Source of the DNA: Citrobacter freundii
GTDB taxonomy: Bacteria; Pseudomonadota; Gammaproteobacteria; Enterobacterales; Enterobacteriaceae
Length of the DNA stretch: 64,000 nt
NCBI RefSeq assembly: GCF_011077955.1
Contig: NZ_JAALBX010000001.1
Span: 372,001-436,000, forward strand
Direction: 5' to 3'
Shown here: one piece after another, positions 47,294 through 57,471 of the stretch
Numbering within the stretch: the stretch's first letter is position 1
How the letters are laid out: the number at the start of each line of letters is the position of its first letter
Program-made: the position numbers and the translations under genes
The notes under the pieces: model-generated
Told to the model about the DNA's origin: nothing
Seen by the model: the letters and a program-made list of their open reading frames with translations, nothing else
Databases searched by the model: none

Positions 47294-48709
47294 TCATTTC
47301 TTCTGAATATTGGCCATCCGTTTCTTGCCAATAAACAGCCAGCCCAGCCCCAGCACAATGAACCACAACGGCGTAACGATAAGCGCCTGACGGGTGTCAT
47401 CTTCCAGTGTCAGCAGAACCAGTACGAAGACAAAGAACGCCATGCAGACCCAGCACATCATTTTACCGAGCGGCATTTTATAGATTGATTTCTCATGCAG
47501 GTGCGGACGCTGTTTGCGATAGACCAGATAGGAACACAGAATGATGGTCCAGACGAACATAAACAGAATCGCCGATACCGTGGTTATCATCGTAAACGCG
47601 CCAATCACACTGGGGTTCACGTAGAGCATTACCACACCGCCTAACAGGCAGATACAGGAGAAGGTCAGTCCTTTCGCCGGTACTGCGCGCTTAGACAGTT
47701 TCGCGAACGCTTTCGGCGCTACGCCTTCCTGAGCCAGACCGAACAGCATACGACTGGTAGAAAACACGCCGCTGTTTGCTGAAGACGCTGCTGACGTTAA
47801 CACCACGAAGTTAATGACACTTGCCGCCGCAGGTAAGCCAACCAGCACAAACAACTCTACGAACGGGCTCTTATCCGGCACCACGGAACTCCACGGTGTG
47901 ACCGACATAATAATAATCAGCGCACAGACGTAGAACATGATGATACGAATCGGAATGGAGTTGATGGCGCGGGGCAGCGATTTTTCGGGATCTTTCGTTT
48001 CCGCCGCTGTCGTGCCTACCAGTTCAATCCCTACAAAGGCAAAGACCGCTATCTGGAACCCGGCAAAGAAACCGCTAATGCCTTTCGGGAACCAGCCTCC
48101 GTCATTCCACAGATGGGTTAGCGAGGCTTCAACGCCGGTAGGTGATTGAAAATGCGTGGCAATCATCACCACACCCACCACAATCAGCGCCACAATGGCG
48201 ACGATTTTGATCATCGCGAACCAGAATTCCATCTCGCCAAACATTTTCACTGTGGCGAGGTTCAGGCCAAGCAATAACAGCACGACCGCCAGCGACGATA
48301 CCCAGTCAGAAAGCTCAGGAAACCAAAACTGCGCATAGGCCGTGATCGCGACCACGTCGGCCATCCCGGTGACTACCCAACAGAACCAGTACGTCCAGCC
48401 GGTAAAATAGCCTGCCCACGGTCCAAGCAAATCCGATGCGAAATCGCTAAACGATTTATATTCCAGATTAGAAAGTAATAATTCTCCCATCGCCCGCATT
48501 ACGAAGAACAACATAAAACCGATGATCATATAGACAAAAATAATCGACGGTCCTGCGAGGCTGATGGTTTTGCCCGATCCCATAAATAACCCGGTGCCGA
48601 TTGCGCCACCAATGGCTATAAGTTGGATATGACGGTTTGTAAGATTACGCCGTAGCGACTGCTCAGTTGCTTCCTCAGCAACCTCTGCGTCTTTGACTTG
48701 ATCTACCAT
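47294..48709 (-). CDS. cycA: D-serine/D-alanine/glycine:H+ symporter CycA
   Basis: 471 residues (E. coli 470) from the ATG giving MVDQVKDAEVAEEATEQSLRRNLTNRH; the 34-codon upstream extension is untranslated leader. APC-family transporter with 12 membrane helices; the first helix motif IGGAIGTGLFMGSGK is the substrate/ion site. Imports glycine, D-alanine, D-serine and D-cycloserine. In E. coli its mRNA is repressed by the GcvB sRNA; the long leader here would allow that, but I did not identify the site. Confidence 0.96.
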   Translation of the reverse strand: MVDQVKDAEVAEEATEQSLRRNLTNRHIQLIAIGGAIGTGLFMGSGKTISLAGPSIIFVYMIIGFMLFFVMRAMGELLLSNLEYKSFSDFASDLLGPWAGYFTGWTYWFCWVVTGMADVVAITAYAQFWFPELSDWVSSLAVVLLLLGLNLATVKMFGEMEFWFAMIKIVAIVALIVVGVVMIATHFQSPTGVEASLTHLWNDGGWFPKGISGFFAGFQIAVFAFVGIELVGTTAAETKDPEKSLPRAINSIPIRIIMFYVCALIIIMSVTPWSSVVPDKSPFVELFVLVGLPAAASVINFVVLTSAASSANSGVFSTSRMLFGLAQEGVAPKAFAKLSKRAVPAKGLTFSCICLLGGVVMLYVNPSVIGAFTMITTVSAILFMFVWTIILCSYLVYRKQRPHLHEKSIYKMPLGKMMCWVCMAFFVFVLVLLTLEDDTRQALIVTPLWFIVLGLGWLFIGKKRMANIQKK

Positions 48710-48905
48710 GTTTGATTCCTGTCCTGTCTGTGTTGTCCAGGCTCTGATGGCCTGTAAATGCATAATGAAGTGACGATGCCCCTCAAAAACATCATCGATA
48801 TTAGGTAACAATCGGAGGGTTGAGTACTTAGATTTTAAAATTATGTTAATTAAATGTTTAAAATGAGTGTTAAATCACTATTACTTTGCAAAGCGTCTCG
48901 TGAAA

Positions 48906-48924
48906 ACACCCGGAACGGGGGTGT
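48906..48924. terminator. Hairpin in the fklB-cycA gap (copy 1)
   Basis: Stem ACACCC / GGGTGT around a 7-base loop. Similar in sequence to the second hairpin 60 bases further on (both contain ACGGGGGTGT). Role uncertain. Confidence 0.35.
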
Positions 48925-48966
48925 AATCAGGATAAATAACTAGAATGATGTTTATATCCATGATTT

Positions 48967-48986
48967 ACCCCCGCAGAAACGGGGGT
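48967..48986 (-). terminator. Hairpin after fklB (copy 2)
   Basis: Stem ACCCCCG / CGGGGGT with a CAGAAA loop, 11 bases beyond the fklB stop. Probable fklB terminator, although only a short A/T tract follows on the minus strand. Confidence 0.55.
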
Positions 48987-48997
48987 GTTATGCGGGA

Positions 48998-49618
48998 TTA
49001 CAGAATTTCCAGCAGCTCTACTTCGAAAATCAGCGTGCTAAACGGCGGAATGGATGCGCCAGCGCCGCGCTCGCCATAGGCCAGGTTTTGCGGGATTGTC
49101 AGTTCCCATTTGGAACCAACCGGCATCAATGTCAGGGCTTCTATCCAGCCTGGAATTACGCCGCTTACCGGGAATTCAGCCGGTTCGCCACGGGCGACGG
49201 AGCTGTCGAATACGGTGCCATCGATTAGTTTACCGGTGTAATGCACGCGCACGCGGTCTTTACGTGATGGGATCGCGCCTTCGCCCTGGGTGATTACGCG
49301 GAATTGCAGACCGGATTCGGTGCTGTTCACACCCTCACGTTCACGGTTTTCGTCCAGATATTTCTGGCCGTCTGCGGCCATCGCCTGTTGACGCTCACGG
49401 CGCACTGCATCAGCGCGCTCATGGATCTCACGCAGCGCACGGTGCACCACATCGACCGGCACGGCAGGTTGATTGCCTTCCAGCGCGTCACGCAGACCCG
49501 CAACCAGCGCCTCTGGCAGCAGACCCTGCAGGCCCGATTCACGCAGTTGTTGCCCAACTTGCAAACCAATGCCGTAGCTTGCCTGGGATTCGATGCTGTC
49601 AAAAGAAGGGGTCGTCAT
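48998..49618 (-). CDS. fklB: FKBP-type peptidyl-prolyl isomerase FklB
   Basis: 206 residues, the length of E. coli FklB (FKBP22), from the ATG at 49618 that follows AAGGAAAACCC. N-terminal dimerisation domain with long helices (about 1-90; [20 protein letters not shown]) and a C-terminal FKBP domain (about 110-206; [66 protein letters not shown]). Accelerates proline isomerisation in the cytoplasm. Divergent from ytfB. Confidence 0.95.
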   Translation of the reverse strand: MTTPSFDSIESQASYGIGLQVGQQLRESGLQGLLPEALVAGLRDALEGNQPAVPVDVVHRALREIHERADAVRRERQQAMAADGQKYLDENREREGVNSTESGLQFRVITQGEGAIPSRKDRVRVHYTGKLIDGTVFDSSVARGEPAEFPVSGVIPGWIEALTLMPVGSKWELTIPQNLAYGERGAGASIPPFSTLIFEVELLEIL

Positions 49619-49804
49619 GGGTTTTCCTTTCATGGCTTATAAAAAGTAGCGGGCAGCATAACAGCCCAGGTGTGTAGGGTAAAATGTTCCTGCATGCGCA
49701 CGCTAGAATGGTTTGGTACTAAAACTGATACCTTAAGTCCTGAGGATTGCGGGTATGATGTCACGAAAGACGACATTGTTACCGCCATCAATCAGTTAGC
49801 CATA

Positions 49805-49810
49805 TATAAT
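49805..49810 (+). promoter_or_regulatory. -10 box of ytfB
   Basis: Perfect TATAAT 49 bases upstream of the ytfB ATG. No strong -35 at the usual spacing. Confidence 0.5.
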
Positions 49811-49859
49811 GGTTAGACGCAGAGATTGCCGCACGCCTCAATACGCGCAGGAGAAGAGC

Positions 49860-50450
49860 ATGTCCGGACGATTCGCAATCAAACCCACCCTCACGCGGAT
49901 TTGGCACGCGCCGGACCATATTCGCCTGATGGACCCGCTTCCCGGGTTTCATCGGCGCGGCATTATTGTTGCGGCGTTAGTGATAGTGATTTGTTTTCTC
50001 TGGCCTTCCTCTCAGCCAGACCAGGAACCCTTACGGCGCGACGCCCAGCTTGATATTCAATCCTCTTCGCAACCGCCTATGCAGGCGGAACTGACCACCC
50101 CGCCGCCGCAAACTCAGGCCACCAGGACGCCACAACCGGAGCCTGCGCAAACTACACCGCAACCGGTACAGAATAATGATATCGATCAGCAGTGGCGTAG
50201 CTATCGCGTCGAGTCGGGAAAAACCATGGCGCAACTGTTCCGCGACCATAATTTGCCGCCTGCCGATGTCTATGCCATGGCGCAGGTAGAAGGAGAAGGC
50301 AGGCCGCTCAGCACGTTGCAGACCGGCCAAATGGTGCAAATTCGTCAGAATGCGAGCGGCGTGGTCACTGGCTTAACCATCGATCTTGGCAATGATAAGC
50401 AGGTGCTTTTTACTCGTCAGCCAGACGGCAGTTTCGTTCGCGCTCGTTGA
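49860..50450 (+). CDS. ytfB: YtfB, OapA-type cell-envelope/division protein
   Basis: 196 residues from the ATG after AGGAGAAGAGC; K-12 YtfB has 212. Cytoplasmic N-terminus (WHAPDHIRLMDPLPGFHRRG), one membrane helix (about 37-53: IIVAALVIVICFLWP), a proline/glutamine/threonine-rich linker (about 60-110) and a C-terminal OapA/LysM-like domain (WRSYRVESGKTMAQLFRDHNLPPADVYAMAQVEG). E. coli YtfB binds peptidoglycan sugars and localises to the division site. The shorter length is due to the low-complexity linker. Confidence 0.92.
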   Translation: MSGRFAIKPTLTRIWHAPDHIRLMDPLPGFHRRGIIVAALVIVICFLWPSSQPDQEPLRRDAQLDIQSSSQPPMQAELTTPPPQTQATRTPQPEPAQTTPQPVQNNDIDQQWRSYRVESGKTMAQLFRDHNLPPADVYAMAQVEGEGRPLSTLQTGQMVQIRQNASGVVTGLTIDLGNDKQVLFTRQPDGSFVRAR

Positions 50451-50463
50451 GTGCAGGGAGTGT

Positions 50464-51402
50464 TTACGCACTCCCTTTTTTGACTCTGTTCACCCACCAG
50501 ATGCCCGAACACACCAGCACCAACGCCAGCGCGTATTTCCACTCGAGAATATTTTCTGAAAGGAAAATGGCAGACAACACGCTGCCGGCAACCGGGATCA
50601 CAAAGTTGAACGGCGCAATCATACTGACACGATTGTATTTCAGCAGAATGCTCCACAGCGCAAACGCGACGGAGGAAAGCAGCGTGAGATAACCTAAAAT
50701 CGCCACCGATGCCATACCATGCACCTGTAGCGTACCGCCAGTAACATAACCAATCAGTATCAGCACCAGGCCGCCGAAGCCCAGTTGATAGCCCGTCATG
50801 ACCGTCGGATCGACCGTTTGTGAGATACGCTTGCCATAGAGTGTTGAGGCAGAAAGAATAAAAGCGGCAAATACCACGAACCCGTCGCCCAACAGCGTAA
50901 AGTTGAAGTCGCTTACCCCACCGTTGAAATTCACGATCATCACGCCGGCAAAACCCAACACGCAGCCGATGGCTTTGTTATAGCTCAGCTTGTCATTGTG
51001 ATAGATAAAGTGTGCCAGCAACACGCTAAAGAAGGTGCCTGTCGCGTTCATAATGGAGCCTTTCACGCCGGTGGTGAATGCAAGGCCAATATAGAAAAAC
51101 GCGTATTGAAGCGTGGTTTGGGTCAGGCCAAGCAAAGCCAACTGACCGTACTGTCGGTTATTCAGGCGCGCTATCGGTTTACGTTGCGCCATAGCAAACA
51201 GCAGCAACAACAGGCCCGCGAACAAAAAGCGGTAACCGGCGAAAAGCATTTTGGAGGGGATATCATCCGTTGCGATCTGGAAGATTTCATAACCGCTTTT
51301 AATCGCGGGATAGGCGCTTCCCCACAACAGACAGCACAGCGTTGCACAGGCGAAAGCGATACTTTTACGAGCAAAAACAGGGGTCGGGCAAACAGCGTCC
51401 AT
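50464..51402 (-). CDS. EamA/DMT-family transporter
   Basis: 312 residues from the ATG at 51402 (GGTGAG close upstream); an in-frame TTG/GTG start 9-12 bases earlier cannot be excluded. About ten membrane helices in two EamA repeats: LCCLLWGSAYPAIKSGYE and the second repeat starting at GDGFVVFAAFILSASTLYGKRIS. Metabolite exporter of unknown substrate. Convergent with ytfB, 13 bases apart. Not at this site in K-12, so it is an insertion relative to ytfB-rplI. Confidence 0.88.
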   Translation of the reverse strand: MDAVCPTPVFARKSIAFACATLCCLLWGSAYPAIKSGYEIFQIATDDIPSKMLFAGYRFLFAGLLLLLFAMAQRKPIARLNNRQYGQLALLGLTQTTLQYAFFYIGLAFTTGVKGSIMNATGTFFSVLLAHFIYHNDKLSYNKAIGCVLGFAGVMIVNFNGGVSDFNFTLLGDGFVVFAAFILSASTLYGKRISQTVDPTVMTGYQLGFGGLVLILIGYVTGGTLQVHGMASVAILGYLTLLSSVAFALWSILLKYNRVSMIAPFNFVIPVAGSVLSAIFLSENILEWKYALALVLVCSGIWWVNRVKKGSA

Positions 51403-51514
51403 TCCACTCACCAAAGATAAAATAACGTTTCAGTTTATTATCAATGATTGTTCAGAGAATAGCCACCCTGAATAATGAGTGCCGAGAGGAAGCGTGATGA
51501 GAATGCCAGAAAGC

Positions 51515-51541
51515 AAAACGCCGACTTGCGTCGGCGTTTTT
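51515..51541 (-). terminator. Terminator of the rpsF-priB-rpsR-rplI operon
   Basis: 11-bp stem AAAACGCCGAC / GTCGGCGTTTT with a TTGC loop, A/T tracts on both sides, 23 bases beyond the rplI stop. Confidence 0.93.
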
Positions 51542-51563
51542 ACACGTTTATGTGAATAACGAA

Positions 51564-52025
<462 letters not shown>

Positions 52026-52054
52026 TCAAAGTCGTATTAATGGACCGTGACCGA

Positions 52055-52601
<547 letters not shown>

Positions 52602-52606
52602 CAGAA

Positions 52607-53020
<414 letters not shown>

Positions 53021-53027
53021 TTATTCA

Positions 53028-53062
53028 GCCTCCTGTCTGGGTCAGCCGCGGCCCATGGAGGC
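53028..53062 (-). promoter_or_regulatory. Probable S6:S18-binding leader motif of rpsF
   Basis: On the minus strand the leader folds as GCCTCC / GGAGGC outer stem and an inner TGGG / CCCA stem enclosing a loop with CCG (CCGCGGCTGA). This is the shape of the S6:S18 autoregulatory motif (a mimic of their 16S rRNA site) known in rpsF leaders. It ends 26 bases before the rpsF ATG. Confidence 0.65.
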
Positions 53063-53355
53063 AAGGAACGTGATTAAAGTGCGGCTGAAAAATTGACGCG
53101 CCATTCTACTTTCACACCCCATTAAACTCAAGGAAGAATGCTAATTAAATCACAAGCGCGACAGGATACGCGGTGGAAATAATTCAACCGGTTGATTTAT
53201 CAAACATTGTTGAAAATTGCCTAAAAATTTTGAGCATCACCATCAGAAATGGTCACGTTTTAATCAGCAATAAGCCATTACACTTATCTACACAGACCAT
53301 TATTTAAAGGAGTGACACTTGGAATTACGCAGTTCGTTGTAGCGGAGTGGAGACC
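53063..53355. other. Intergenic region between rpsF and the yjfY-like gene
   Basis: About 290 bases with the divergent promoters of the rpsF operon and the small secreted-protein gene. No ORF or repeat recognised. K-12 has the same divergent arrangement. Confidence 0.6.
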
Positions 53356-53571
53356 ATGAAAACTCAATTTATCGCCATTTGCGCGGGGGTTATGCTCGCC
53401 GCGAATGCCACTGGCGCCATTAACGTCGATCGCGATCTGGCGCGCAGTATGGATGATGTCCAAAGCTTAGGCGTCGTCTACATTAATCATCATTCAAATG
53501 ATGGCAACGAAGCAGATCATTATATTGAACGCGCGGTGTCCGTCACGTCTGTAACCGAAAACGCGCATTAA
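53356..53571 (+). CDS. yjfY: Short YhcN/DUF1471-type periplasmic protein (YjfY-like)
   Basis: 71 residues from the ATG at 53356 (GGAG upstream; GTG at 53347 is the alternative). Signal peptide MKTQFIAICAGVMLAANATGA, then INVDRDLARSMDDVQSLGVVYINHH, matching the DUF1471 start of E. coli YjfY (91 residues). The normal second half, with the ATYYxI strand and terminal DIYR, is missing: the protein ends VTSVTENAH. Either a naturally shortened member or a 3'-damaged gene. Position next to rpsF supports the assignment. Confidence 0.7.
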   Translation: MKTQFIAICAGVMLAANATGAINVDRDLARSMDDVQSLGVVYINHHSNDGNEADHYIERAVSVTSVTENAH

Positions 53572-53666
53572 CCAGCAAGGCACAGCATCACTCAATTGAA
53601 CAAATAATTTATCGTGCCCTGTAGAGACCAACGATAATGCCACGACACTGTTAATGACGTTATTTT

Positions 53667-53690
53667 CCCCCCTGTCCGGGGGCTTTTTTA
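53667..53690 (+). terminator. Terminator after the yjfY-like gene
   Basis: CCCCC / GGGGG stem with a TGTCC loop followed by CTTTTTT. It overlaps the end of convergent yjfP. Confidence 0.8.
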
Positions 53691-54440
53691 TGCGAGATGG
53701 CGGGTGAAAAAGTTGACCGTCGCGTCCAGCGCCGTGGGCGTAATCCGATGTTTTACGCCAGGCTCCCACTGACAGGTAAGTAAGCTATCGCGCTGGCTAT
53801 CCTGTAGCGCGCGCTGTAAGCGAAAAGATTCTTGTGCGGGAACCACATCGTCGTCTTCACCGTGCCACAGCAGCAACGGCCTGTCCGACAGAGTGTCCAA
53901 CTGGTTTGTGACGTCCCACTCCTCCAGTGGCGCGATGACTTCATCAAGTCTGCGTTGTAAGTCAGGCGTCATAACAAATGTCGGTGGAAACAGCGTGCGG
54001 GAAAGCGTTGTGAAATACCCCGAGCCCATCAGACTTGCCACGCACGTCACGTCTGGATGATGCGTCATAATGCCAAGCGCGGTCATACCGCCCATTGACG
54101 CGCCAGCAACCCCGAGGCGTTGGTCGGCTATCAGGTCAGCGGCAAACAGCGCGTCACGCAACCCGGGGAATTCAGTCATATTCTGATGCAAGATTTGCCA
54201 AAAGCGCATAAGTCGCCCCTGTGCATCGCCGTTAAAGCGTGCGCCATGTTCGGCGGCATCCGGCATGATGACCCTAAAGCCCGCCAGCGCCAGCGCGACA
54301 GCAAAATAGCTATACACCATTTTCGACGAACTAAACCCGTGATAGAAAATCACCGTGGGCAGCGGCTGGTTAATTTTTCCTGCGGGTGTCGCATGTACGG
54401 TTTCGATTCCGGCAAATTCACGCGTTTCGAGTTCAATCAT
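53688..54440 (-). CDS. yjfP: YjfP, alpha/beta-hydrolase esterase
   Basis: 250 residues (E. coli 249) from the ATG after AGGGGAATAG. Dienelactone-hydrolase-like alpha/beta hydrolase: nucleophile S115 in the elbow GASMG, acid in LLWHGEDDDVVP and histidine in GVKHRIT; oxyanion loop FYHGFSSSK. Carboxylesterase activity is known for the E. coli protein, physiological substrate is not. In K-12 the ulaRG-ulaABCDEF genes lie between this gene and yjfY; here they are absent. Confidence 0.93.
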   Translation of the reverse strand: MIELETREFAGIETVHATPAGKINQPLPTVIFYHGFSSSKMVYSYFAVALALAGFRVIMPDAAEHGARFNGDAQGRLMRFWQILHQNMTEFPGLRDALFAADLIADQRLGVAGASMGGMTALGIMTHHPDVTCVASLMGSGYFTTLSRTLFPPTFVMTPDLQRRLDEVIAPLEEWDVTNQLDTLSDRPLLLWHGEDDDVVPAQESFRLQRALQDSQRDSLLTCQWEPGVKHRITPTALDATVNFFTRHLA

Positions 54441-54649
54441 TCTATTCCCCTTTACGTTATTGCCAGATATGCCATAACGCAGCGCAGCAGGCAAATCCGA
54501 GTAAATACCTTAAAATTAGCACGATGAGAACTCGGTTACGTTTTTACATTCTGGTGACAGATAAAAAGCGGCGGGCTTAACAAAATGGGAACCTTCCCCG
54601 TAGGCTCACAGGCGGTCGGCACTACACTCATTCAATCAGGAAACGAGAA

Positions 54650-54964
54650 ATGCGAATGCGAAGATTACTACCGGCATTGTTAATTATGCTCCTTACCGGA
54701 TGCGGCTCATTGCAGGGTACACCGCAACCTGCGCCGCCAGTAACGGATCAACCGCAGCAGATTCAGCGCAACCAGACGCAAGGACTGGTGAAGATGGGCA
54801 CGGTGAGCGTACTTGAACGTGGGTCGCCTGATGACTGTGAACGCGCGCTGAAGGCTAAAGCGGTCAACGCCAAAGCGGATTACTACCAGATCCTGCTGAT
54901 TGATGAAACGGTCGTGCCAGGCCAATGGTATGGGCAGGCAATTTTGTATAAGAAACCGTCTTAA
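54650..54964 (+). CDS. bsmA: BsmA, biofilm peroxide resistance lipoprotein
   Basis: 104 residues; ATG after AGGAAACGAGAA. Lipoprotein signal with lipobox LTGC (C18), a proline/glutamine linker, then a DUF1471 (YhcN) domain: GLVKMGTVSVLERGSPDDCERALKAKAVNAKADYYQILLIDE. In E. coli BsmA (YjfO) contributes to biofilm stress resistance. Neighbours yjfP and yjfN are as in K-12. Confidence 0.92.
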   Translation: MRMRRLLPALLIMLLTGCGSLQGTPQPAPPVTDQPQQIQRNQTQGLVKMGTVSVLERGSPDDCERALKAKAVNAKADYYQILLIDETVVPGQWYGQAILYKKPS

Positions 54965-55116
54965 CCGACCGTTTTATTTAGCAAAATTTACATTGCTTTG
55001 CGTCGGCTGATCGTTTTCTGTGCACACTTAATCCCTCACCGACATAAAAGGATGGGATAACACATCGCGAAGGACTGCCCTGTTACTCATCGGGGTAATG
55101 TGAAATGGAGCTGACT

Positions 55117-55392
55117 ATGAAACGATCAATGGCCTTAACGTCTTTACTGCTTTCTGCGGGTTTGATTACCACCTCCGCACAATCGGCGGAAGATGTCAGT
55201 GCAGACCGGGTGACCGGGCTTAATGAAATTGGCGTCATTGCTGTTAACAGCGTTTTTGGCAGCCCTCAGGACGTTGAACGCGTCATTGCCATGAAAGCCG
55301 ATGAACAGGGTGCGTCGTATTATCGCATCGTACAAATGCAGGAAACGCCGCGCGCGGATAACTGGCAAGTGAAAGCCATTATTTATGCCTGA
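55117..55392 (+). CDS. yjfN: YjfN, small periplasmic DUF1471 protein
   Basis: 91 residues as in E. coli, from the ATG at 55117, 7 bases after GGAG; an ATG 12 bases earlier precedes the ribosome site. Signal peptide ending SAQSAED, then the YhcN domain VTGLNEIGVIAVNSVFGSPQDVERVIAMKADEQGASYYRIVQMQE and a hydrophobic C-terminal end (AIIYA). The E. coli protein has been reported as an activator and substrate of the DegP protease through its C-terminus; that end is conserved here. Confidence 0.93.
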   Translation: MKRSMALTSLLLSAGLITTSAQSAEDVSADRVTGLNEIGVIAVNSVFGSPQDVERVIAMKADEQGASYYRIVQMQETPRADNWQVKAIIYA

Positions 55393-55419
55393 ACAAATCA
55401 GGCGTGTGCCTGTTTTGTT
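55392..55419 (+). terminator. Terminator of yjfN
   Basis: CAGGC / GCCTG stem with a GTGT loop, extended by AACAAA / TTTTGTT, directly after the yjfN stop. Confidence 0.78.
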
Positions 55420-55447
55420 GGTGTAAAGTTAAGTTTTGTAAAAAGTA

Positions 55448-55469
55448 GACATATATTTTTACATATGTC
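55448..55469. repeat. Inverted repeat upstream of the second chemoreceptor gene
   Basis: Perfect 7-bp arms GACATAT / ATATGTC with an 8-base AT-rich spacer. It ends 3 bases before the FliA-like promoter, a typical place for a regulator site. Unassigned. Confidence 0.45.
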
Positions 55470-55472
55470 GAT

Positions 55473-55499
55473 TAAATATTATCCCGGCTATGCCGTTTA
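55473..55499 (+). promoter_or_regulatory. FliA (sigma-28)-like promoter of the second chemoreceptor gene
   Basis: TAAA, 15 bases, then GCCGTTTA: spacing exact and 6 of 8 positions of the GCCGATAA element. It lies 38 bases upstream of the ATG. Weaker than the promoter of the first chemoreceptor gene. Confidence 0.65.
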
Positions 55500-55536
55500 A
55501 CCCTGCTAATCAACACGGTTGATCAAAGGGATAATA

Positions 55537-57471
55537 ATGAAAACGCTTTTCCAGCATTTTGGGCTGGGTACTAAACTTTCGCTTTTGACCGGTATCTCGT
55601 TTGCCTGTCTGTTTTTAACCTTCACACTCATTATCAGTCAGCAAGCCAGCCACCAGCTTGAGGCCATGGCGCGGGAAGATTTAAAAAGCCAAACCAGCGG
55701 CGTCGTCGATATGGTGCAAATGTTTGATGCCACGCTGACTGAAGAGGTCTCTAATTACACCACGCTATTAACGAGTTTTATTCCGCAGCCGATTTCGCGC
55801 GATACCTCGCAAATGCAGGTGTTAAACAACCTGAGCGTACCGCTTCTCAAGGGTGGCGATCTTTCACTGCATGAAAACAATGCGTTAACCGATGACTTCC
55901 AGGCTCGTACCGGCTCAATTGCCACGCTATTTGTACGCAGCGGGGATGATTACGTGCGCGTGGCGACCTCATTGCGTAAAGAAGATGGTTCCCGTGCCGT
56001 CGGCACTCAACTCGATCACGCAAGCCCTGCCTGGCTACCAATGAGCAAAGGCGAAACCTATCGCGGACTGACAAAACTTTTCGGCAAACGTTACATCACG
56101 CAATACCAGCCGGTTAAAGACGCGCAAGGCAACGTGATTGCCGTGCTGTTTGTGGGCGTCGACATCAGCGCGTCATGGACATTAATGCGTGAAAAAATCC
56201 TGACTCGCCGCCTCGGCGACAGCGGGCATTTTTACGTCATAAACCGCCAGCCAGGCGCACAATTCGGGCAATATCTTTTCCATGGTGACGCCGAAGGGCA
56301 ACAGGCGGCATTACCCGACGATGTGCGCAAGCAACTGCTGTCTGACAACCGTGGCGACCTGTCCTGGCAGCGCGACACTGGCGGCACCACCCTGATGACC
56401 TTTACCTATGTTCCTGGCTGGAACTGGATAGTGGTAGGCGAAGTAGACAGAGATACGCTGCTTGCCAGAATTGACCAACTGCGCGATCGCTTTTTACTTG
56501 CCGGTTTAGTTATCAGTATTCTCTTTGCGCTGCTGTTTGATTTCACTACCCGCCGCTTGCTCACCCAACCGTTACGTAAAGTGATTGGCCTTGCGCAGCA
56601 ATACGGCGCGGGGGATTTACGTTCCAGCATCGCGACCGGACGTCAGGACGAAGTCGGTGAGCTTATCGCTGCGATTAATGGTATGGGCAAAGGGTTGCAG
56701 CAGATAGTGACTCAGGTTCGCGACGCCGCCGCTGAGATTAGCTACGGGACGGATGAACTGGCAGCGGACAGCCATAACATCAGCGAGCAAATCAATAAGC
56801 AAGCCAGCAGCGTGGAAGAGACATCCGCCAGCATGGAGCAGTTAACGGCCACGGTCGAGCAAAACGCTGAAAACATGGTCCAGACCCAAAATTACATGCA
56901 GCAAGCGTCCCATGCGGTGCATATCGGCGGCGAGACCGTTACTCATGCGGTATCGACCATGAATGCCATCCGCGTGGCATCGCAGCGTATCGCCGATATC
57001 ACACAAGTGATTGAATCAATTGCTTTCCAGACCAATATTCTGGCGTTGAATGCCGCAGTAGAAGCCGCCCGCGCAGGTGAGCATGGCAAAGGGTTCGCCG
57101 TGGTCGCGCAGGAAGTGCGGGCGCTCGCGGCACGCAGCGCCAATGCGGTCAAAGAAATCGATGTGCTGATTGCGGACACGCTGCATAAGGTCAGCGAAGG
57201 CCATCAATTGTCGGAACGCACCCGTCAGGCGATGGAGCAGATTATCGAGCATATCGATCAGGTTAATTCGCTGGTAACCCACAGCAGCCAGGCGTCTCAC
57301 GAGCAATCGGCGGGGATCCAGCAGGTGAACCTGGCGATGAATCACATCGGCGAAGCCACGAACAGCAATGCCGAACGTGTATCACGCAGCGAGCAAACGG
57401 CGCAGACGCTGCGCGAAAAAGGCCATCATCTGAACGCGCTGGTCAGCGTGTTCCGTTTACGCAGCAGTTAA
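55537..57471 (+). CDS. Methyl-accepting chemotaxis protein with Cache sensor
   Basis: 644 residues from the ATG after AAAGGGATAATA; the frame extends to a TTG upstream that lacks a ribosome site. Membrane helix 1 at about 12-32, a large periplasmic Cache-type (Cache_3-Cache_2-like) domain of ~290 residues ([54 protein letters not shown]), helix 2 at about 322-342, HAMP, then the signalling domain with tip [33 protein letters not shown]. No NWETF tether at the C-terminus (ends VFRLRSS). Ligand probably a small carboxylate or amine by family, not provable here. Its stop overlaps that of aidB by 4 bp. Confidence 0.93.
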   Translation: MKTLFQHFGLGTKLSLLTGISFACLFLTFTLIISQQASHQLEAMAREDLKSQTSGVVDMVQMFDATLTEEVSNYTTLLTSFIPQPISRDTSQMQVLNNLSVPLLKGGDLSLHENNALTDDFQARTGSIATLFVRSGDDYVRVATSLRKEDGSRAVGTQLDHASPAWLPMSKGETYRGLTKLFGKRYITQYQPVKDAQGNVIAVLFVGVDISASWTLMREKILTRRLGDSGHFYVINRQPGAQFGQYLFHGDAEGQQAALPDDVRKQLLSDNRGDLSWQRDTGGTTLMTFTYVPGWNWIVVGEVDRDTLLARIDQLRDRFLLAGLVISILFALLFDFTTRRLLTQPLRKVIGLAQQYGAGDLRSSIATGRQDEVGELIAAINGMGKGLQQIVTQVRDAAAEISYGTDELAADSHNISEQINKQASSVEETSASMEQLTATVEQNAENMVQTQNYMQQASHAVHIGGETVTHAVSTMNAIRVASQRIADITQVIESIAFQTNILALNAAVEAARAGEHGKGFAVVAQEVRALAARSANAVKEIDVLIADTLHKVSEGHQLSERTRQAMEQIIEHIDQVNSLVTHSSQASHEQSAGIQQVNLAMNHIGEATNSNAERVSRSEQTAQTLREKGHHLNALVSVFRLRSS

